A stretch of DNA of 64,000 nt, from positions 76,118 to 140,117 of the forward strand of contig CAZTBP010000011.1 of NCBI GenBank assembly GCA_964612145.1, written 5' to 3'. Below the pieces are notes generated by a model. The model made no database searches. It saw nothing but the letters and a program-made list of their open reading frames with translations, and was not told the origin of the DNA. Both the position numbers and the translations under genes were made by a program. Below, one piece after another: positions 25,080-33,712 of the stretch. Each line of letters starts with the position of its first letter. Positions within the stretch are counted from its first letter, which is position 1. Source of the stretch: JAGNLV01 sp964612145 (lineage in GTDB: Bacteria > Zixibacteria > MSB-5A5 > GN15 > FEB-12).

Positions 25080-26159
25080 TCATGAGAACGCCGGGGACTT
25101 CTGGTTTCGAGCGAGCATTTCGCTCAGTTCCTGTGTATTCGGGCTGTAGCTCATTGCGTCGTTCAGCGTGATCTTGCCCGAGGTATATAATTCAGATAGA
25201 GACTGGTTCATTGTCTTCATACCGAACTTCTGTCCGGACTGGATCATAGAGTACATCTGGTGGACCTTGTCATCGCGGACCAAAGCACGGATCGCCGGGG
25301 TTGCAACCATGATCTCCATGGCCATGACACGTCCGCCGCCGGTCTTCGGGATGAGGGTCTGGGAGACGATCGCCTGAAGCGAGAATGACAGCGAGATCCG
25401 GACCTGCTCCTGCTGGTTGGTCGGGAAGGAGTCAACTATTCGGTTGATTGATTCGGCGGCCGAATTGGTGTGCAGGGTAGCAAAGGCAAGGTGACCGGTT
25501 TCAGAAATCGAGAGTGCGGATTCGATTGTTTCGAGGTCACGCATCTCACCGACCAGGACGACATCGGGGTCTTCACGCAGCGCATACTTGAGGGCGCTCG
25601 CGAAGGAGTTGGTGTCGGAATAGACTTCACGCTGGTTGATCAGTGCAGTCTGGTGGCGATGCAGGTACTCGATGGGATCTTCGACCGTGATGATGTGGAC
25701 CGGGCGTTCTCGATTGATCTTGTCGATAATGGCGGCGAGGGTCGTGGATTTACCGGAACCGGTGGGGCCGGTAACCAGGACCAGTCCGCGCGGCAGGCCG
25801 GCGAAGTCGGCCACGACTTTCGGGAGGCCGAGGTCATCGAAGCTTCGGATTTTGTAGGGGATCTGTCTCAATGCGACCGCGACATTACCGCGCTGCATAA
25901 AGACGTTGCAGCGGAAACGGCTCATCGATTCGATACCAAACGAAAAGTCCAGCTCGGAGTGTTGTTCGAATTTGAGTTTCTGTTTTTCGGTGAGCATGGA
26001 GTAGGACAATTTCTTGGTCATTTCACTGGTCAGCGGGTCGTAGTTCAGCCGTTGCAGTTTTCCGTCGACCCGAACGACCGGCGGTGAACCGACGGTCAGA
26101 TGGAGATCGGAAGCATCCATCTTTACCATTTCTTCCAGTAACTCGCGAAGGGTGAACAT
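25080..26159 (-). CDS. pilT: Type IV pilus retraction ATPase
   Basis: A 359-residue hexameric ATPase that pulls pili back and powers twitching. Walker A is GPTGSGKST (131-139). The Asp box (VEDPIEYLH), Walker B (DVVLVGEMRD) and His box (HLAFATLHTNSA) are all present. The C-terminal AIRALVRDDKVHQMYSMIQ matches the PilT AIRNLIRE signature that sets PilT apart from PilB. An intergenic stretch of 143 bases separates it from pilB. Confidence 0.97.
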   Translation of the reverse strand: MFTLRELLEEMVKMDASDLHLTVGSPPVVRVDGKLQRLNYDPLTSEMTKKLSYSMLTEKQKLKFEQHSELDFSFGIESMSRFRCNVFMQRGNVAVALRQIPYKIRSFDDLGLPKVVADFAGLPRGLVLVTGPTGSGKSTTLAAIIDKINRERPVHIITVEDPIEYLHRHQTALINQREVYSDTNSFASALKYALREDPDVVLVGEMRDLETIESALSISETGHLAFATLHTNSAAESINRIVDSFPTNQQEQVRISLSFSLQAIVSQTLIPKTGGGRVMAMEIMVATPAIRALVRDDKVHQMYSMIQSGQKFGMKTMNQSLSELYTSGKITLNDAMSYSPNTQELSEMLARNQKSPAFS

Positions 26160-26302
26160 TTATGTCTCCCACATCTTCAGGGGTTGTTCGTTTCCCGGTA
26201 AGGATTCTTAGTATTTATATCGGCTCGGCGGGCCGAATCTTGACTGGAAAGGTCGCGGGAGACGGCTATAAATGATTGACCGACAGGGGGATTGTAAAAA
26301 GA

Positions 26303-27997
26303 TCAGGTAGTCGTGACGGCAAACACTTCTTCGATTGAAATCAGGCCGTTTTTCATTTTTTCGACCGCCGACATACGCAGGCTGTACATGCCCTCTTCGA
26401 GAGCAGCCTGTTCAATTTGGGTATCCGGGGCTTTTTCCAGAATGAGCTGTTCGATTCGCGGTGAAATCGGCATTACCTCGAAAATACCGGTTCGGCCGGA
26501 GCGACCGGTCTGGTTGCACTTGGAACAGCCTCGGCCCTCAAAGGCGCGGATATTGCGGAGAAGATCCTTGGGAACATTGAGTGATTCCACCTGCTCGGGG
26601 GTAAGGTTGATTTCTTCCTTACAGCCGGTGCAGATTTTCCGCGCCATACGCTGGGCGAGAATAAGTTTGGTCGCCGAGGAGACGAGGTAATACGGGACGC
26701 CCATATCGATCAGACGGTTGATCGATGACGGGGCATCGTTGGTATGCAATGTCGAGAAAACAAGGTGACCGGTGAGGGCGGCTCGAATGGCGATTTCGGC
26801 TGTCTCACCGTCACGAATCTCACCGACCATGATGATATCCGGGTCCTGACGCAGGAAGGATCTCAGGGCGGCGGCAAAGGTCATGCCGATCTCCGAGCGG
26901 ACGGCAACCTGGTTGATACCGTCGAAGTTGAACTCGACCGGATCTTCGGCGGTCATGATGTTGACGTCGACCTGGTTGATCTGCTTCAGGGCGGAATACA
27001 GGGTGGTCGTCTTACCGGAACCTGTCGGGCCGGTTACGAGCACGATGCCGAAGGGGAGGTGAATGGCACCGTCGAATTTTTTGAGATCCTGTTCGCGGAA
27101 GCCGAGCATGGTCAGGTCGACCATGAGGGCGTTCGGGTCAAGAATTCGCATCACGACTTTTTCGCCGAAGATGGTGGGCAGGACCGAGACACGCAGGTCG
27201 ACTGTTCGTCCGGAGATTTTAATTTTGATACGGCCGTCCTGGGGCAGGCGTCGTTCGGAGATATCCAGGTCGGCCATGATTTTGACGCGGGAGACGATGG
27301 CGGCGCGATATTTGAACGGCAGCGGGGCCATTTCGCGCAGGTCGCCGTCGACACGGTACCGGACGCGGATGCGTTTCTCGTACATTTCGAGGTGAATGTC
27401 GGAGGCGCCCATGCGGATGGCGTCGCCGATGATGGAGTCGACCAGCTTGACCAGGGGTTTGTCCTGAATAGCGGACATGAGGTCGGTTTCACTGGGGCCC
27501 TGGTCAGCTTCGACAACCTCAAGACCATCCTCGTCTTCCAGGCCCCTGACGATTTCGGAGAGGCCGTTGCTGTCGGAATAGTAGTTATCTATGGCCTTTT
27601 CGATGGCCGGTTCCGGTGAGAGTACCGGTTGAACGATGCAGCCGGTTATGAATTTGACGGCATCGAGGACATAGATATTGTTCGGGTCGCTTATGGCGAC
27701 CAGCAGCGTCTTGCTCAGTTTGGATACTGCAATGACTTTGAACTTGCGGGCGATATCGACCGGAATAAGCTTGACGACATCGGGGTTCAGTTCGATGTCT
27801 TCAAGGCGGATGGTGCCGATTTTGAGGTGTTTGCCGATAAATTTGGCAATTTCCTCGGTCGACTCGACGGCACCGATACGCACCAGGGCAGCTTCCAACT
27901 TTTCGTTGTGCTGTTTAGCGGCGGTTTCAGCTTCCTGAGCTTGTTCCGGAGTGATCTTGCCGGCTTTCACCAGCATGGTACCGAGTTCTGACGGCAT
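26303..27997 (-). CDS. pilB: Type IV pilus extension ATPase
   Basis: The 564-residue motor that adds pilin subunits. The N-terminal MshEN/GspE-N domain (residues 1-135; PSELGTMLVKAGKITPEQA) may bind cyclic di-GMP, as in MshE (family knowledge; not proven by the sequence). Walker A is GPTGSGKT (323-330). The Asp box TAEDPVEF, Walker B PDIIMVGEIRD and the zinc-binding tetracysteine CTGC (456-459) with CSKC (491-494) are intact. It follows a Roadblock gene by 80 bases in the same transcription unit. Confidence 0.97.
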   Translation of the reverse strand: MPSELGTMLVKAGKITPEQAQEAETAAKQHNEKLEAALVRIGAVESTEEIAKFIGKHLKIGTIRLEDIELNPDVVKLIPVDIARKFKVIAVSKLSKTLLVAISDPNNIYVLDAVKFITGCIVQPVLSPEPAIEKAIDNYYSDSNGLSEIVRGLEDEDGLEVVEADQGPSETDLMSAIQDKPLVKLVDSIIGDAIRMGASDIHLEMYEKRIRVRYRVDGDLREMAPLPFKYRAAIVSRVKIMADLDISERRLPQDGRIKIKISGRTVDLRVSVLPTIFGEKVVMRILDPNALMVDLTMLGFREQDLKKFDGAIHLPFGIVLVTGPTGSGKTTTLYSALKQINQVDVNIMTAEDPVEFNFDGINQVAVRSEIGMTFAAALRSFLRQDPDIIMVGEIRDGETAEIAIRAALTGHLVFSTLHTNDAPSSINRLIDMGVPYYLVSSATKLILAQRMARKICTGCKEEINLTPEQVESLNVPKDLLRNIRAFEGRGCSKCNQTGRSGRTGIFEVMPISPRIEQLILEKAPDTQIEQAALEEGMYSLRMSAVEKMKNGLISIEEVFAVTTT

Positions 27998-28045
27998 ACT
28001 CCCTCTAATTACCCGTAGTTATAGGCCTGCAGTTCACCAAGTACG

Positions 28046-28070
28046 GCCCGGCACCCCCGGAAGGCCGGGC
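28046..28070 (-). other. Intergenic hairpin upstream of pilB
   Basis: GCCCGGC (28046-28052) pairs with GCCGGGC (28064-28070) between the Roadblock gene and pilB. There is no T-run. It could adjust pilB expression relative to the genes before it. Confidence 0.35.
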
Positions 28071-28077
28071 TGGTTGC

Positions 28078-28578
28078 TTAATCCTGGAAGATATCGTCGA
28101 GCTTGTCAGACGCTCCTTCGGCGAATTCATTGGTGACGGTGTTCGGTTTTTCCTTGGTGGAATCGCTCTGCTGGGCCTTGATCTGTTCAAAGATCTTGGC
28201 GAGTTCGGCGGAGGTTTCCTTGGCGTACAGCCGGACCATGCCGATCGTGGTGCGGTCGTCGAAGATTACGACGAGGATAGACCGTTCGCCGACCAGGGAC
28301 ATGTGGATGTGGTCCTTTTTGCCCTGGTGGAAGAGCACGGAGAATTCCGGTTCACCAACCAGCTTGGCGATTTCTTTTGTCGACGCGAACGATCCGGCCA
28401 GCAGAGCGGCCAGGGCGGTCGTGTCCAGTGAGTGGGTAAATCCCTGACGGGTAATCAGGTGCCCGTCTTTGTCAACCAGCAGGGCACACTTTGCTTCGGC
28501 CCCTTTGAGCATCTTGGAGATAAGAGCATCAATCTGGTTGATCTCTTCTTCATAGATAATCAGACTATCGTCGGACAT
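28078..28578 (-). CDS. Roadblock/LC7-domain protein
   Basis: A 166-residue protein with a Roadblock/LC7 fold near residues 15-120 (INQIDALISKMLKGAEAKCALLVDKDGHLITRQG, then the strand SVLFHQGKKDHIHMSLVGERSILVVIFD). Residues 120-166 form a charged helix and an acidic tail. Roadblock proteins dimerise and bind or regulate small GTPases of the Mgl/Ras type. It begins 19 bases after the MglA-like gene, so it is a likely partner or regulator of that GTPase. It is longer than MglB and has the C-terminal helix found in some GTPase-activating paralogues. Confidence 0.85.
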   Translation of the reverse strand: MSDDSLIIYEEEINQIDALISKMLKGAEAKCALLVDKDGHLITRQGFTHSLDTTALAALLAGSFASTKEIAKLVGEPEFSVLFHQGKKDHIHMSLVGERSILVVIFDDRTTIGMVRLYAKETSAELAKIFEQIKAQQSDSTKEKPNTVTNEFAEGASDKLDDIFQD

Positions 28579-28597
28579 TGCCTGCCTCCATGAGTGG

Positions 28598-29680
28598 CTA
28601 TTTCATTCCAAACAGACGCTTAAAGAAGCCACGCTTCTTTTGTTCCTTTTTGGTCCTAAGTGACGGTGCCATCTTTGGTCCAGAATTGGAAGACGTCGAT
28701 TCTAGTTTCTCCTCCTGCGATCCCTGCCCGGAAGCGGTCTGAGAGTCAGGCGGTGTTTGCTTTTCTTCGGTAGCTGTGGTGCTCGACGACGACGCGGCGG
28801 GCGCCGATTCGCTGCGGCTGCCCGGGTACGGGCGGTACCGGACCGGTTCCGGTTCCGCCGGTGGCTCCGGTGCTTTGGGCTCGGACGGGATCGGCTGCTG
28901 AGGCGCGGTATCGGCCGCTTGATTGGTGTCGGCACCGGGCGGTGAGACCGGAGTGGCGTTGATATCCTCGGTCGGTCGGGCATCCTGCCGGAAAGTGTCG
29001 GCCGGATGTACCGGCTGATCCGGCTCTTTCGGCGGCACGAATCGATCGGCGGACGGGGCCGGAGTGACGGTATCCGCGACCGGTTTGCCGGCGCTGCCGG
29101 TGTTCTTCGCCTTTTCCAGTACGACCTTGATGATCATTTTCAGGGTGTCAAAGACACCGTTGCCGATGGTAGCCGAGGCTTCGAAGTACGGCCAGTTGCG
29201 AGTGTTTAACTGCTTCTGGAGTTCTTCGACCGGCAGGACTCCCGGCAGATCCCTTTTGTTGTACTGGATCACGACGGGGATGTCGGCGATATCGTAACCG
29301 TACTCGCGGAGGTTTTCCTCGAGGTTGGTCAGCGATTCAATATTCTCGTCCATTTTGGAAGGCTGGCTGTCGGCGACAAAACAGATGCCGTCGACCCCGC
29401 GCAGCACCAGTTTCCGGGTGGCGTTGTAGTACACCTGGCCGGGAACGGTGTAGAGCTGGAACTTGGCCGCGAACCCGTTGATAGTGCCGATATTGATCGG
29501 CAGGAAGTCAAAATAGAGAGTGCGGTCGGCTTCGGTTGCCAGCGAGATCAGTTTGCCGCGCGTATTGCCCGGAACTTTGGCGTGGACATACTGCAGGTTG
29601 GTCGTCTTGCCGGACAATCCCGGTCCGTAGTAGACGATTTTGCAGCACACTTCCCGCGCTGAGTAGTTAATGGATACCAT
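28598..29680 (-). CDS. mglA: MglA-like small GTPase with a long C-terminal extension
   Basis: Residues 1-195 are a GTPase of the MglA family. The P-loop is GPGLSGKTT (19-27). The G3 motif reads TVPGQ (78-82) as in MglA, rather than DTAGQ. The G4 motif is NKRD (141-144) and G5 is near EASATIGNG (167-174). MglA sets cell polarity in Myxococcus by placing type IV pili and gliding motors at the leading pole. This protein then adds about 165 residues: a low-complexity Pro/Thr/Ala/Glu region with hydrophilic repeats, and a basic end (RTKKEQKKRGFFKRLFGMK) that could bind membrane lipids or another protein. Typical MglA proteins lack such a tail. It lies between two Roadblock genes. Confidence 0.9.
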   Translation of the reverse strand: MVSINYSAREVCCKIVYYGPGLSGKTTNLQYVHAKVPGNTRGKLISLATEADRTLYFDFLPINIGTINGFAAKFQLYTVPGQVYYNATRKLVLRGVDGICFVADSQPSKMDENIESLTNLEENLREYGYDIADIPVVIQYNKRDLPGVLPVEELQKQLNTRNWPYFEASATIGNGVFDTLKMIIKVVLEKAKNTGSAGKPVADTVTPAPSADRFVPPKEPDQPVHPADTFRQDARPTEDINATPVSPPGADTNQAADTAPQQPIPSEPKAPEPPAEPEPVRYRPYPGSRSESAPAASSSSTTATEEKQTPPDSQTASGQGSQEEKLESTSSNSGPKMAPSLRTKKEQKKRGFFKRLFGMK

Positions 29681-29721
29681 ATCCTGTCGTCCCTAATGTA
29701 GTCAGTTCTACGCGCTAGTGG

Positions 29722-30063
29722 TCAAGCTTCGGTCCGGAGTCGTTCGATAGCGTTTTTGATCTCCAAACGGATAAGACCGACATTGACTTCTTTCTCTGTT
29801 GTCACGACCAGAATTCCTAATCCGGCATCGGTGAAGAATAGTTTCGCTTCCTCTGACTCGATAGTAACCTGGCGCAGCGGCCGGGTTTCGAGGCGGTCGA
29901 GGCTCTTTTGGATGTTGGTCGTGATCGACGCCGCAAGAGCGCCTACGGTTTCACCTTCGAAGGCAGCATCCAGATCGGCGGCGATGACGATACCGTCGCT
30001 ACCGACGACCATGGAGCCGGTGACACCGCTGGTTTTGTTCAGTTCACTGAGTACTTCGTACAT
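29722..30063 (-). CDS. Roadblock/LC7 protein, MglB-like
   Basis: A compact 113-residue Roadblock domain, close to MglB in size. It opens with MYEVLSELNKTSGVTGSMVVGSDGIVIAADLD and continues VGALAASITTNIQKSLDRL. MglB is the GTPase-activating partner of MglA, so this is the best candidate for the cognate activator of the GTPase encoded 41 bases downstream. Its start lies 20 bases inside the end of the membrane-anchored Roadblock gene upstream, so translation is coupled. Confidence 0.87.
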   Translation of the reverse strand: MYEVLSELNKTSGVTGSMVVGSDGIVIAADLDAAFEGETVGALAASITTNIQKSLDRLETRPLRQVTIESEEAKLFFTDAGLGILVVTTEKEVNVGLIRLEIKNAIERLRTEA

Positions 30064-31060
30064 ACGCGTTCTCCGTGTTCACGGCTCGCTGTTCGCCGTA
30101 TCTTTCAGCGACATATTTTCGGACTATTTCGAGGCCCTGTGAGAAGCGGATGTTCAACAGGTCATCGTTGTGCCGTTCGGCGATAACGAAGAGATAGAAC
30201 AGTTCCTCACGGGCGATTACAATTTTCTTATCGGGCAGGTTCAGGGTCAGGCTTTCCGGCGAGGCCGGGCCGAAGCGATTGACCACCGGCTGGTTGTGCT
30301 GGTAAAACAGCAACGCCAGGGGCGCCCAGTCTTCGGCGATTGCATCGTTGCGATCGAAGTGCCCCAGGAGGAGGCCCTCGTTGTCGACGACGGCTGCAAC
30401 CTGCACGGCGGCGTCTTCGCCGATGTACTTGGTGGCCCGGTCAAAACCGTTGGCCTCGCTTGGCTTGATGGCCGAGGGCGACTGTTCAGCCAGTTGCTTG
30501 GCGGACAGGTTGTGTCGGAACGGATCCTGATCGTGATCTGCCGATCGGCTTTGGGTCTGAGTCGGCTGGTCCTGGCCTGCGGTCACAAAGGTCGTGCGTC
30601 CGGACTCTGCCGTGCCGGTTTGTGCCGGATCGGTCTGTGTTCGGGTCGCCGGTATCCGGGTCGGTGCTGTCTCACCGAGCTGGCGGAGGACCGGCAGCAT
30701 GATAAACGGCGCCGTAGCGAGATGGAGCACAACTGCCGGCAGGTAGCTGGACAGCCCCAGGGTCAGAGATACCCGCAGGTTCATCGAATACATAATCGCG
30801 ATCAGCAGGCCGTAGACGGCTCCGAGCGCGAGTCGGTATATCAGGCAGATGCCGGCAGCCTGGGCCAGCGGCACGAGGCTGGCGCGGCGGGTGAGCGCGA
30901 AGCTGACAATCATGTAGAAGACCAGTTCGTACATGAGGTAAATCATCGAGGCTCGGGCGAGACCGGTTCCGAGTCGATGAGGAAACAGAATCATCGGTAT
31001 TATCAGCACGATCAGCGAGAACAGCAGTATCTGCCTGGCATGTCGTCCATTGAACTCCAT
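30044..31060 (-). CDS. Membrane-anchored Roadblock-like protein
   Basis: A 338-residue protein. Residues 10-145 hold four membrane helices (e.g. LLFSLIVLIIPMILF and LVFYMIVSFALT). A polar Thr/Gln/Pro/Ser-rich linker (near 145-220) follows. Residues 225-325 have the strand-helix order of a Roadblock domain (DAAVQVAAVVDNEGLLLGHFD, later FYLFVIAERHNDDLLNIRFS). A Roadblock domain tethered to the membrane by its own helices is unusual. It would give the MglA/MglB pair a fixed place at the inner membrane. The Roadblock call in this gene is by pattern only. Confidence 0.72.
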   Translation of the reverse strand: MEFNGRHARQILLFSLIVLIIPMILFPHRLGTGLARASMIYLMYELVFYMIVSFALTRRASLVPLAQAAGICLIYRLALGAVYGLLIAIMYSMNLRVSLTLGLSSYLPAVVLHLATAPFIMLPVLRQLGETAPTRIPATRTQTDPAQTGTAESGRTTFVTAGQDQPTQTQSRSADHDQDPFRHNLSAKQLAEQSPSAIKPSEANGFDRATKYIGEDAAVQVAAVVDNEGLLLGHFDRNDAIAEDWAPLALLFYQHNQPVVNRFGPASPESLTLNLPDKKIVIAREELFYLFVIAERHNDDLLNIRFSQGLEIVRKYVAERYGEQRAVNTENAYVRSTQ

Positions 31061-31076
31061 ATCGTGTCCTTCGTCG

Positions 31077-31931
31077 TTACGGCTGGTAGCGATCCACCAG
31101 CTTCTCTATTTTGAGTCTCAGGGTGCCGAGGTTGGCACCGTCTTCGGTCACGTAGATAAAGGCGCCGTCGCGCTGGCGAATGACGTAGAAGGTGGGTCCT
31201 TCGGTTTCGACGAGGACCGAGCGTACTTCGCCAAAAGAACCCTCGAGCAGGCTTTTGCTCAGTTCATTGCCGAGTTCGCCGATGGTGGCGCCGCAGCGGG
31301 CCTCATCCATGGCGAGTTCCCAGCGGGCATCCATGACGAGCCCTTCGTGGTTAACGTAGATCGCCCCTTTGACACCGGGTACTTTCCGGCCCTCTTCGAG
31401 CATTCCGACGGAATCGAGCCAAGCCGGATCGGGTGACTGGGCGACCGTTTCTTGTTCGGCCGGTTCAGTTTTTTCCGGCGCGGGGCCGGGTTCGTGTTGG
31501 GCACGAGACTCTTCGGGCAGTTTGCGCGCGATGTCGAGCAGTTTTCTGATCTGACCGTTGTTGGGGTCAGCCTCGTGCAACTGGGTCAACAGCTGGATAG
31601 CATCGTCGAACTGTCCCTTGTAGATATAAATCTCGGCCAGGAGCAGCTCAACAGTGCGTGTTCGTCCGTCGACCTCCATCGCCTTACGGGCCTCGGCCTC
31701 GGCCCAGTCATACAGGCCGCGATCGAGGTTGACTTTGGCCATAACAACGTGTGCCGAACCGTAAGACGGGTGGATTTTCAGGCCATTTTGGCAAACGCGG
31801 AAAGCTTTTTCAAGCTCACCTTTTTTGCGATATGATTCGGCGAGTGCGGCGAAGATCTGGGAATTGGGGTCTTCATCCAAGATCTTGCGGCACTTGAAAA
31901 TCCGTTCGTCCAGTTCAGAAGTACTAATCAT
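31077..31931 (-). CDS. TPR and Roadblock fusion protein
   Basis: A 284-residue protein. Residues 5-140 hold three to four TPR repeats (e.g. SYRKKGELEKAFRVCQNGLKI and EIYIYKGQFDDAIQLLTQL). A Pro/Glu-rich linker follows (near 145-175). Residues 180-280 have the Roadblock-like order KVPGVKGAIYVNHEGLVMDARW ... LRLKIEKLVDRYQP. It is the first gene of the transcription unit that leads through the membrane Roadblock protein, MglB-like and MglA-like genes to the pilus motors. TPRs would give it a docking surface for another protein. Confidence 0.82.
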   Translation of the reverse strand: MISTSELDERIFKCRKILDEDPNSQIFAALAESYRKKGELEKAFRVCQNGLKIHPSYGSAHVVMAKVNLDRGLYDWAEAEARKAMEVDGRTRTVELLLAEIYIYKGQFDDAIQLLTQLHEADPNNGQIRKLLDIARKLPEESRAQHEPGPAPEKTEPAEQETVAQSPDPAWLDSVGMLEEGRKVPGVKGAIYVNHEGLVMDARWELAMDEARCGATIGELGNELSKSLLEGSFGEVRSVLVETEGPTFYVIRQRDGAFIYVTEDGANLGTLRLKIEKLVDRYQP

Positions 31932-31995
31932 CTATTGTGCCCGTAACTCATTAGGCTGTAGGACATTGCCGGAATGGCAATTTCTACAGGCTATA

Positions 31996-32024
31996 TATAT
32001 AGATATTACAGTGACTTATGTCAA
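31996..32024 (-). promoter_or_regulatory. Strong sigma-70-type promoter of the Roadblock-MglA-pilus operon
   Basis: Minus-strand TTGACA (32019-32024), a 17-base spacer and TATATA (31996-32001). The first gene, the TPR-Roadblock fusion, starts at 31931, leaving a leader of about 55 bases. The spacing is ideal and the -35 box is perfect. Confidence 0.8.
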
Positions 32025-32032
32025 CTTCTATC

Positions 32033-32395
32033 TCAGCTTAACGTCCGCTTGACATCGAGTATTCCATAGAGAAAAAGGCCGGCCATCAGTGCCAGCAGGC
32101 CGGGTACCACTACATCCGGCAAGAACACGATTTCAAAGGTCTGGAGCAACATAATAATCTCGGCCACAGCCAGGACGGCGAAGCCGCCAAAGAACAGTTG
32201 CCAGCAGCGGCTCATGCGTCCGCCGCGGACAAGGCTGAAGACCTTAAACGCGCCGCCGGCACAGATCACGGCCCCGACAAAGATCAGGGCGTTGATCATG
32301 GTCGGCGGGTTGGTTATGACCGCCAGATTGGCCGCTTCGGCACGGGCCAGCGGCGCCAGGATCATCAGCAGGCCGAAAGAAACAAAGCGTTTCAT
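32033..32395 (-). CDS. Small membrane protein
   Basis: A 120-residue protein with a signal-like N terminus (MKRFVSFGLLMILAPLARAEA) followed by three likely membrane helices (NALIFVGAVICAGGAF, WQLFFGGFAVLAVAEIIMLL and VVVPGLLALMAGLFLYGIL). It starts two bases after the DUF4388 gene ends, so the two share a transcript. No family is recognised. Its place between two parts of the Mgl/pilus cluster suggests a role there (inference). Confidence 0.75.
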   Translation of the reverse strand: MKRFVSFGLLMILAPLARAEAANLAVITNPPTMINALIFVGAVICAGGAFKVFSLVRGGRMSRCWQLFFGGFAVLAVAEIIMLLQTFEIVFLPDVVVPGLLALMAGLFLYGILDVKRTLS

Positions 32396-32397
32396 AT

Positions 32398-33600
32398 TTA
32401 ACCTCTCACCATTTTTACGACTTTAGCGGAGCGTTTGACCGCGGCGCTAAAGCTCTCTTCTATTCCGAAGCGTTTGACCAGTTCGCGATGGGCGGCCAGT
32501 GGTTCGGCGACTTCGCCTTTGACGGCCGTGACGCCATCGCGGTAGGCACCAATACCGAGGAGATCGAACAGGAATTCGAGCTGCTCGGAAAGGGCTTTGT
32601 CAAGATCCCGGAGGAGTGTATACAGACGGATCGGGGCGGGTACGGCTCGCACGGCCCCGAGGAATTTTTCAAATGACGGCATCAAGTCGGATTTGGGATC
32701 GACGCCGGGGAAGAAGTTCAGCAGGCCGCCGCGGTACTGGGCGGCGAAGGTGCTGAAACTGGAGTTTTCTTCGCCGAGCATATCCTCGAACAGGTTCCGG
32801 ATGCGGTAGAAGGCGTTGTTGTAGAGCCTGAAGATGATTTTCAGGACCACTTCTTCCTCATCGATTTCCTCGGCGCTGACTTCCTGGCGTTTGCCGACAG
32901 CGTCGATGAGGTTGTTGACTATGAGGCGATAGATAGCACGACAGGTGACGAATTCACCCATCGGGGACAGATTGATCAGGTCCGGGAGAGTGCGTTCGCC
33001 GTTGATAAGCCCGATAAGCTTGAATTCGTCGACGGAGATCGTGAACTCTTCCTGATTGGTCTTGGGGGCCCGGGAGATGGCCAGCAGGACGTCGTCGGGC
33101 GGGAGCACTTTCTGGATTTCGATCCACTCGTCGATACGGCGGGTGCCTTCCATGATAACGCTCATGGTGGAGAGTTCGACTAAGAAGGGAGCGTTCTTGG
33201 GGGCGGCTCCCTCGTGGAACAGGAAATCACCGTCACGCCAGGAGAAGAGGTTGTAGACGATCTCTTCGATTTGCTGCTTGAGGCATTCGGCTATTTCGGA
33301 TTTATCGAAGACGCCCATGTCGATCAGGGTTGTGCCGAGCTGGCGGCCGGTCTGCTTGTGCAGGGTGATAGCCTTCTCAAGGTCCTTCTTGGAAAGCTTG
33401 CCGCGGTTGAGCAGCATCTGCCCGAGCAGGTCCTCGGAGGAATTGACCGAGGAAGCATGAATGATGTTGCCCTCTTTGAAGGCAACTTCTTTCTGCCTGG
33501 TCGCGGTCCGGATTTCCAGCAAGCCGGTTTTTTTGCCGGTGGCCAGCAGCTGGAGGATGTCCGGGAACGAGACCGTTTTCAGATTTCCCGATAAGCTCAT
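32398..33600 (-). CDS. DUF4388 (PATAN-domain) protein
   Basis: A 400-residue protein whose first 180 residues match the DUF4388/PATAN domain: MSLSGNLKTVSFPDILQLLATG, then KTGLLEIRTATRQKEVAFKEGNIIHA. PATAN proteins act as docking modules in signalling pathways of motile bacteria and cyanobacteria. The rest is a largely helical region with no recognised family (IDEEEVVLKIIFRLYNNAFYRIR). The start is the ATG at 33600 behind GAAGGA; an in-frame extension to 33729 overlaps comEC and has no binding site. It lies just upstream of the Mgl/pilus cluster. Confidence 0.87.
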   Translation of the reverse strand: MSLSGNLKTVSFPDILQLLATGKKTGLLEIRTATRQKEVAFKEGNIIHASSVNSSEDLLGQMLLNRGKLSKKDLEKAITLHKQTGRQLGTTLIDMGVFDKSEIAECLKQQIEEIVYNLFSWRDGDFLFHEGAAPKNAPFLVELSTMSVIMEGTRRIDEWIEIQKVLPPDDVLLAISRAPKTNQEEFTISVDEFKLIGLINGERTLPDLINLSPMGEFVTCRAIYRLIVNNLIDAVGKRQEVSAEEIDEEEVVLKIIFRLYNNAFYRIRNLFEDMLGEENSSFSTFAAQYRGGLLNFFPGVDPKSDLMPSFEKFLGAVRAVPAPIRLYTLLRDLDKALSEQLEFLFDLLGIGAYRDGVTAVKGEVAEPLAAHRELVKRFGIEESFSAAVKRSAKVVKMVRG

Positions 33601-33712
33601 CTTAGATCCTTCTTCCTTGTCTCCGAAAGGGCAGTCGTCTGCCGTCGACGTGCATTCCTGCAGTTCTCTATAGTTATCGGGCGGTACAAAGCAGAACTTA
33701 AACGGAAAAGAC

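Noticed and set aside
26744..27619. A 291-codon plus-strand frame opposite pilB
   Set aside because: It mirrors pilB on the other strand, is Gly/Val/Asp-rich with no signal or motif, and pilB is certain.
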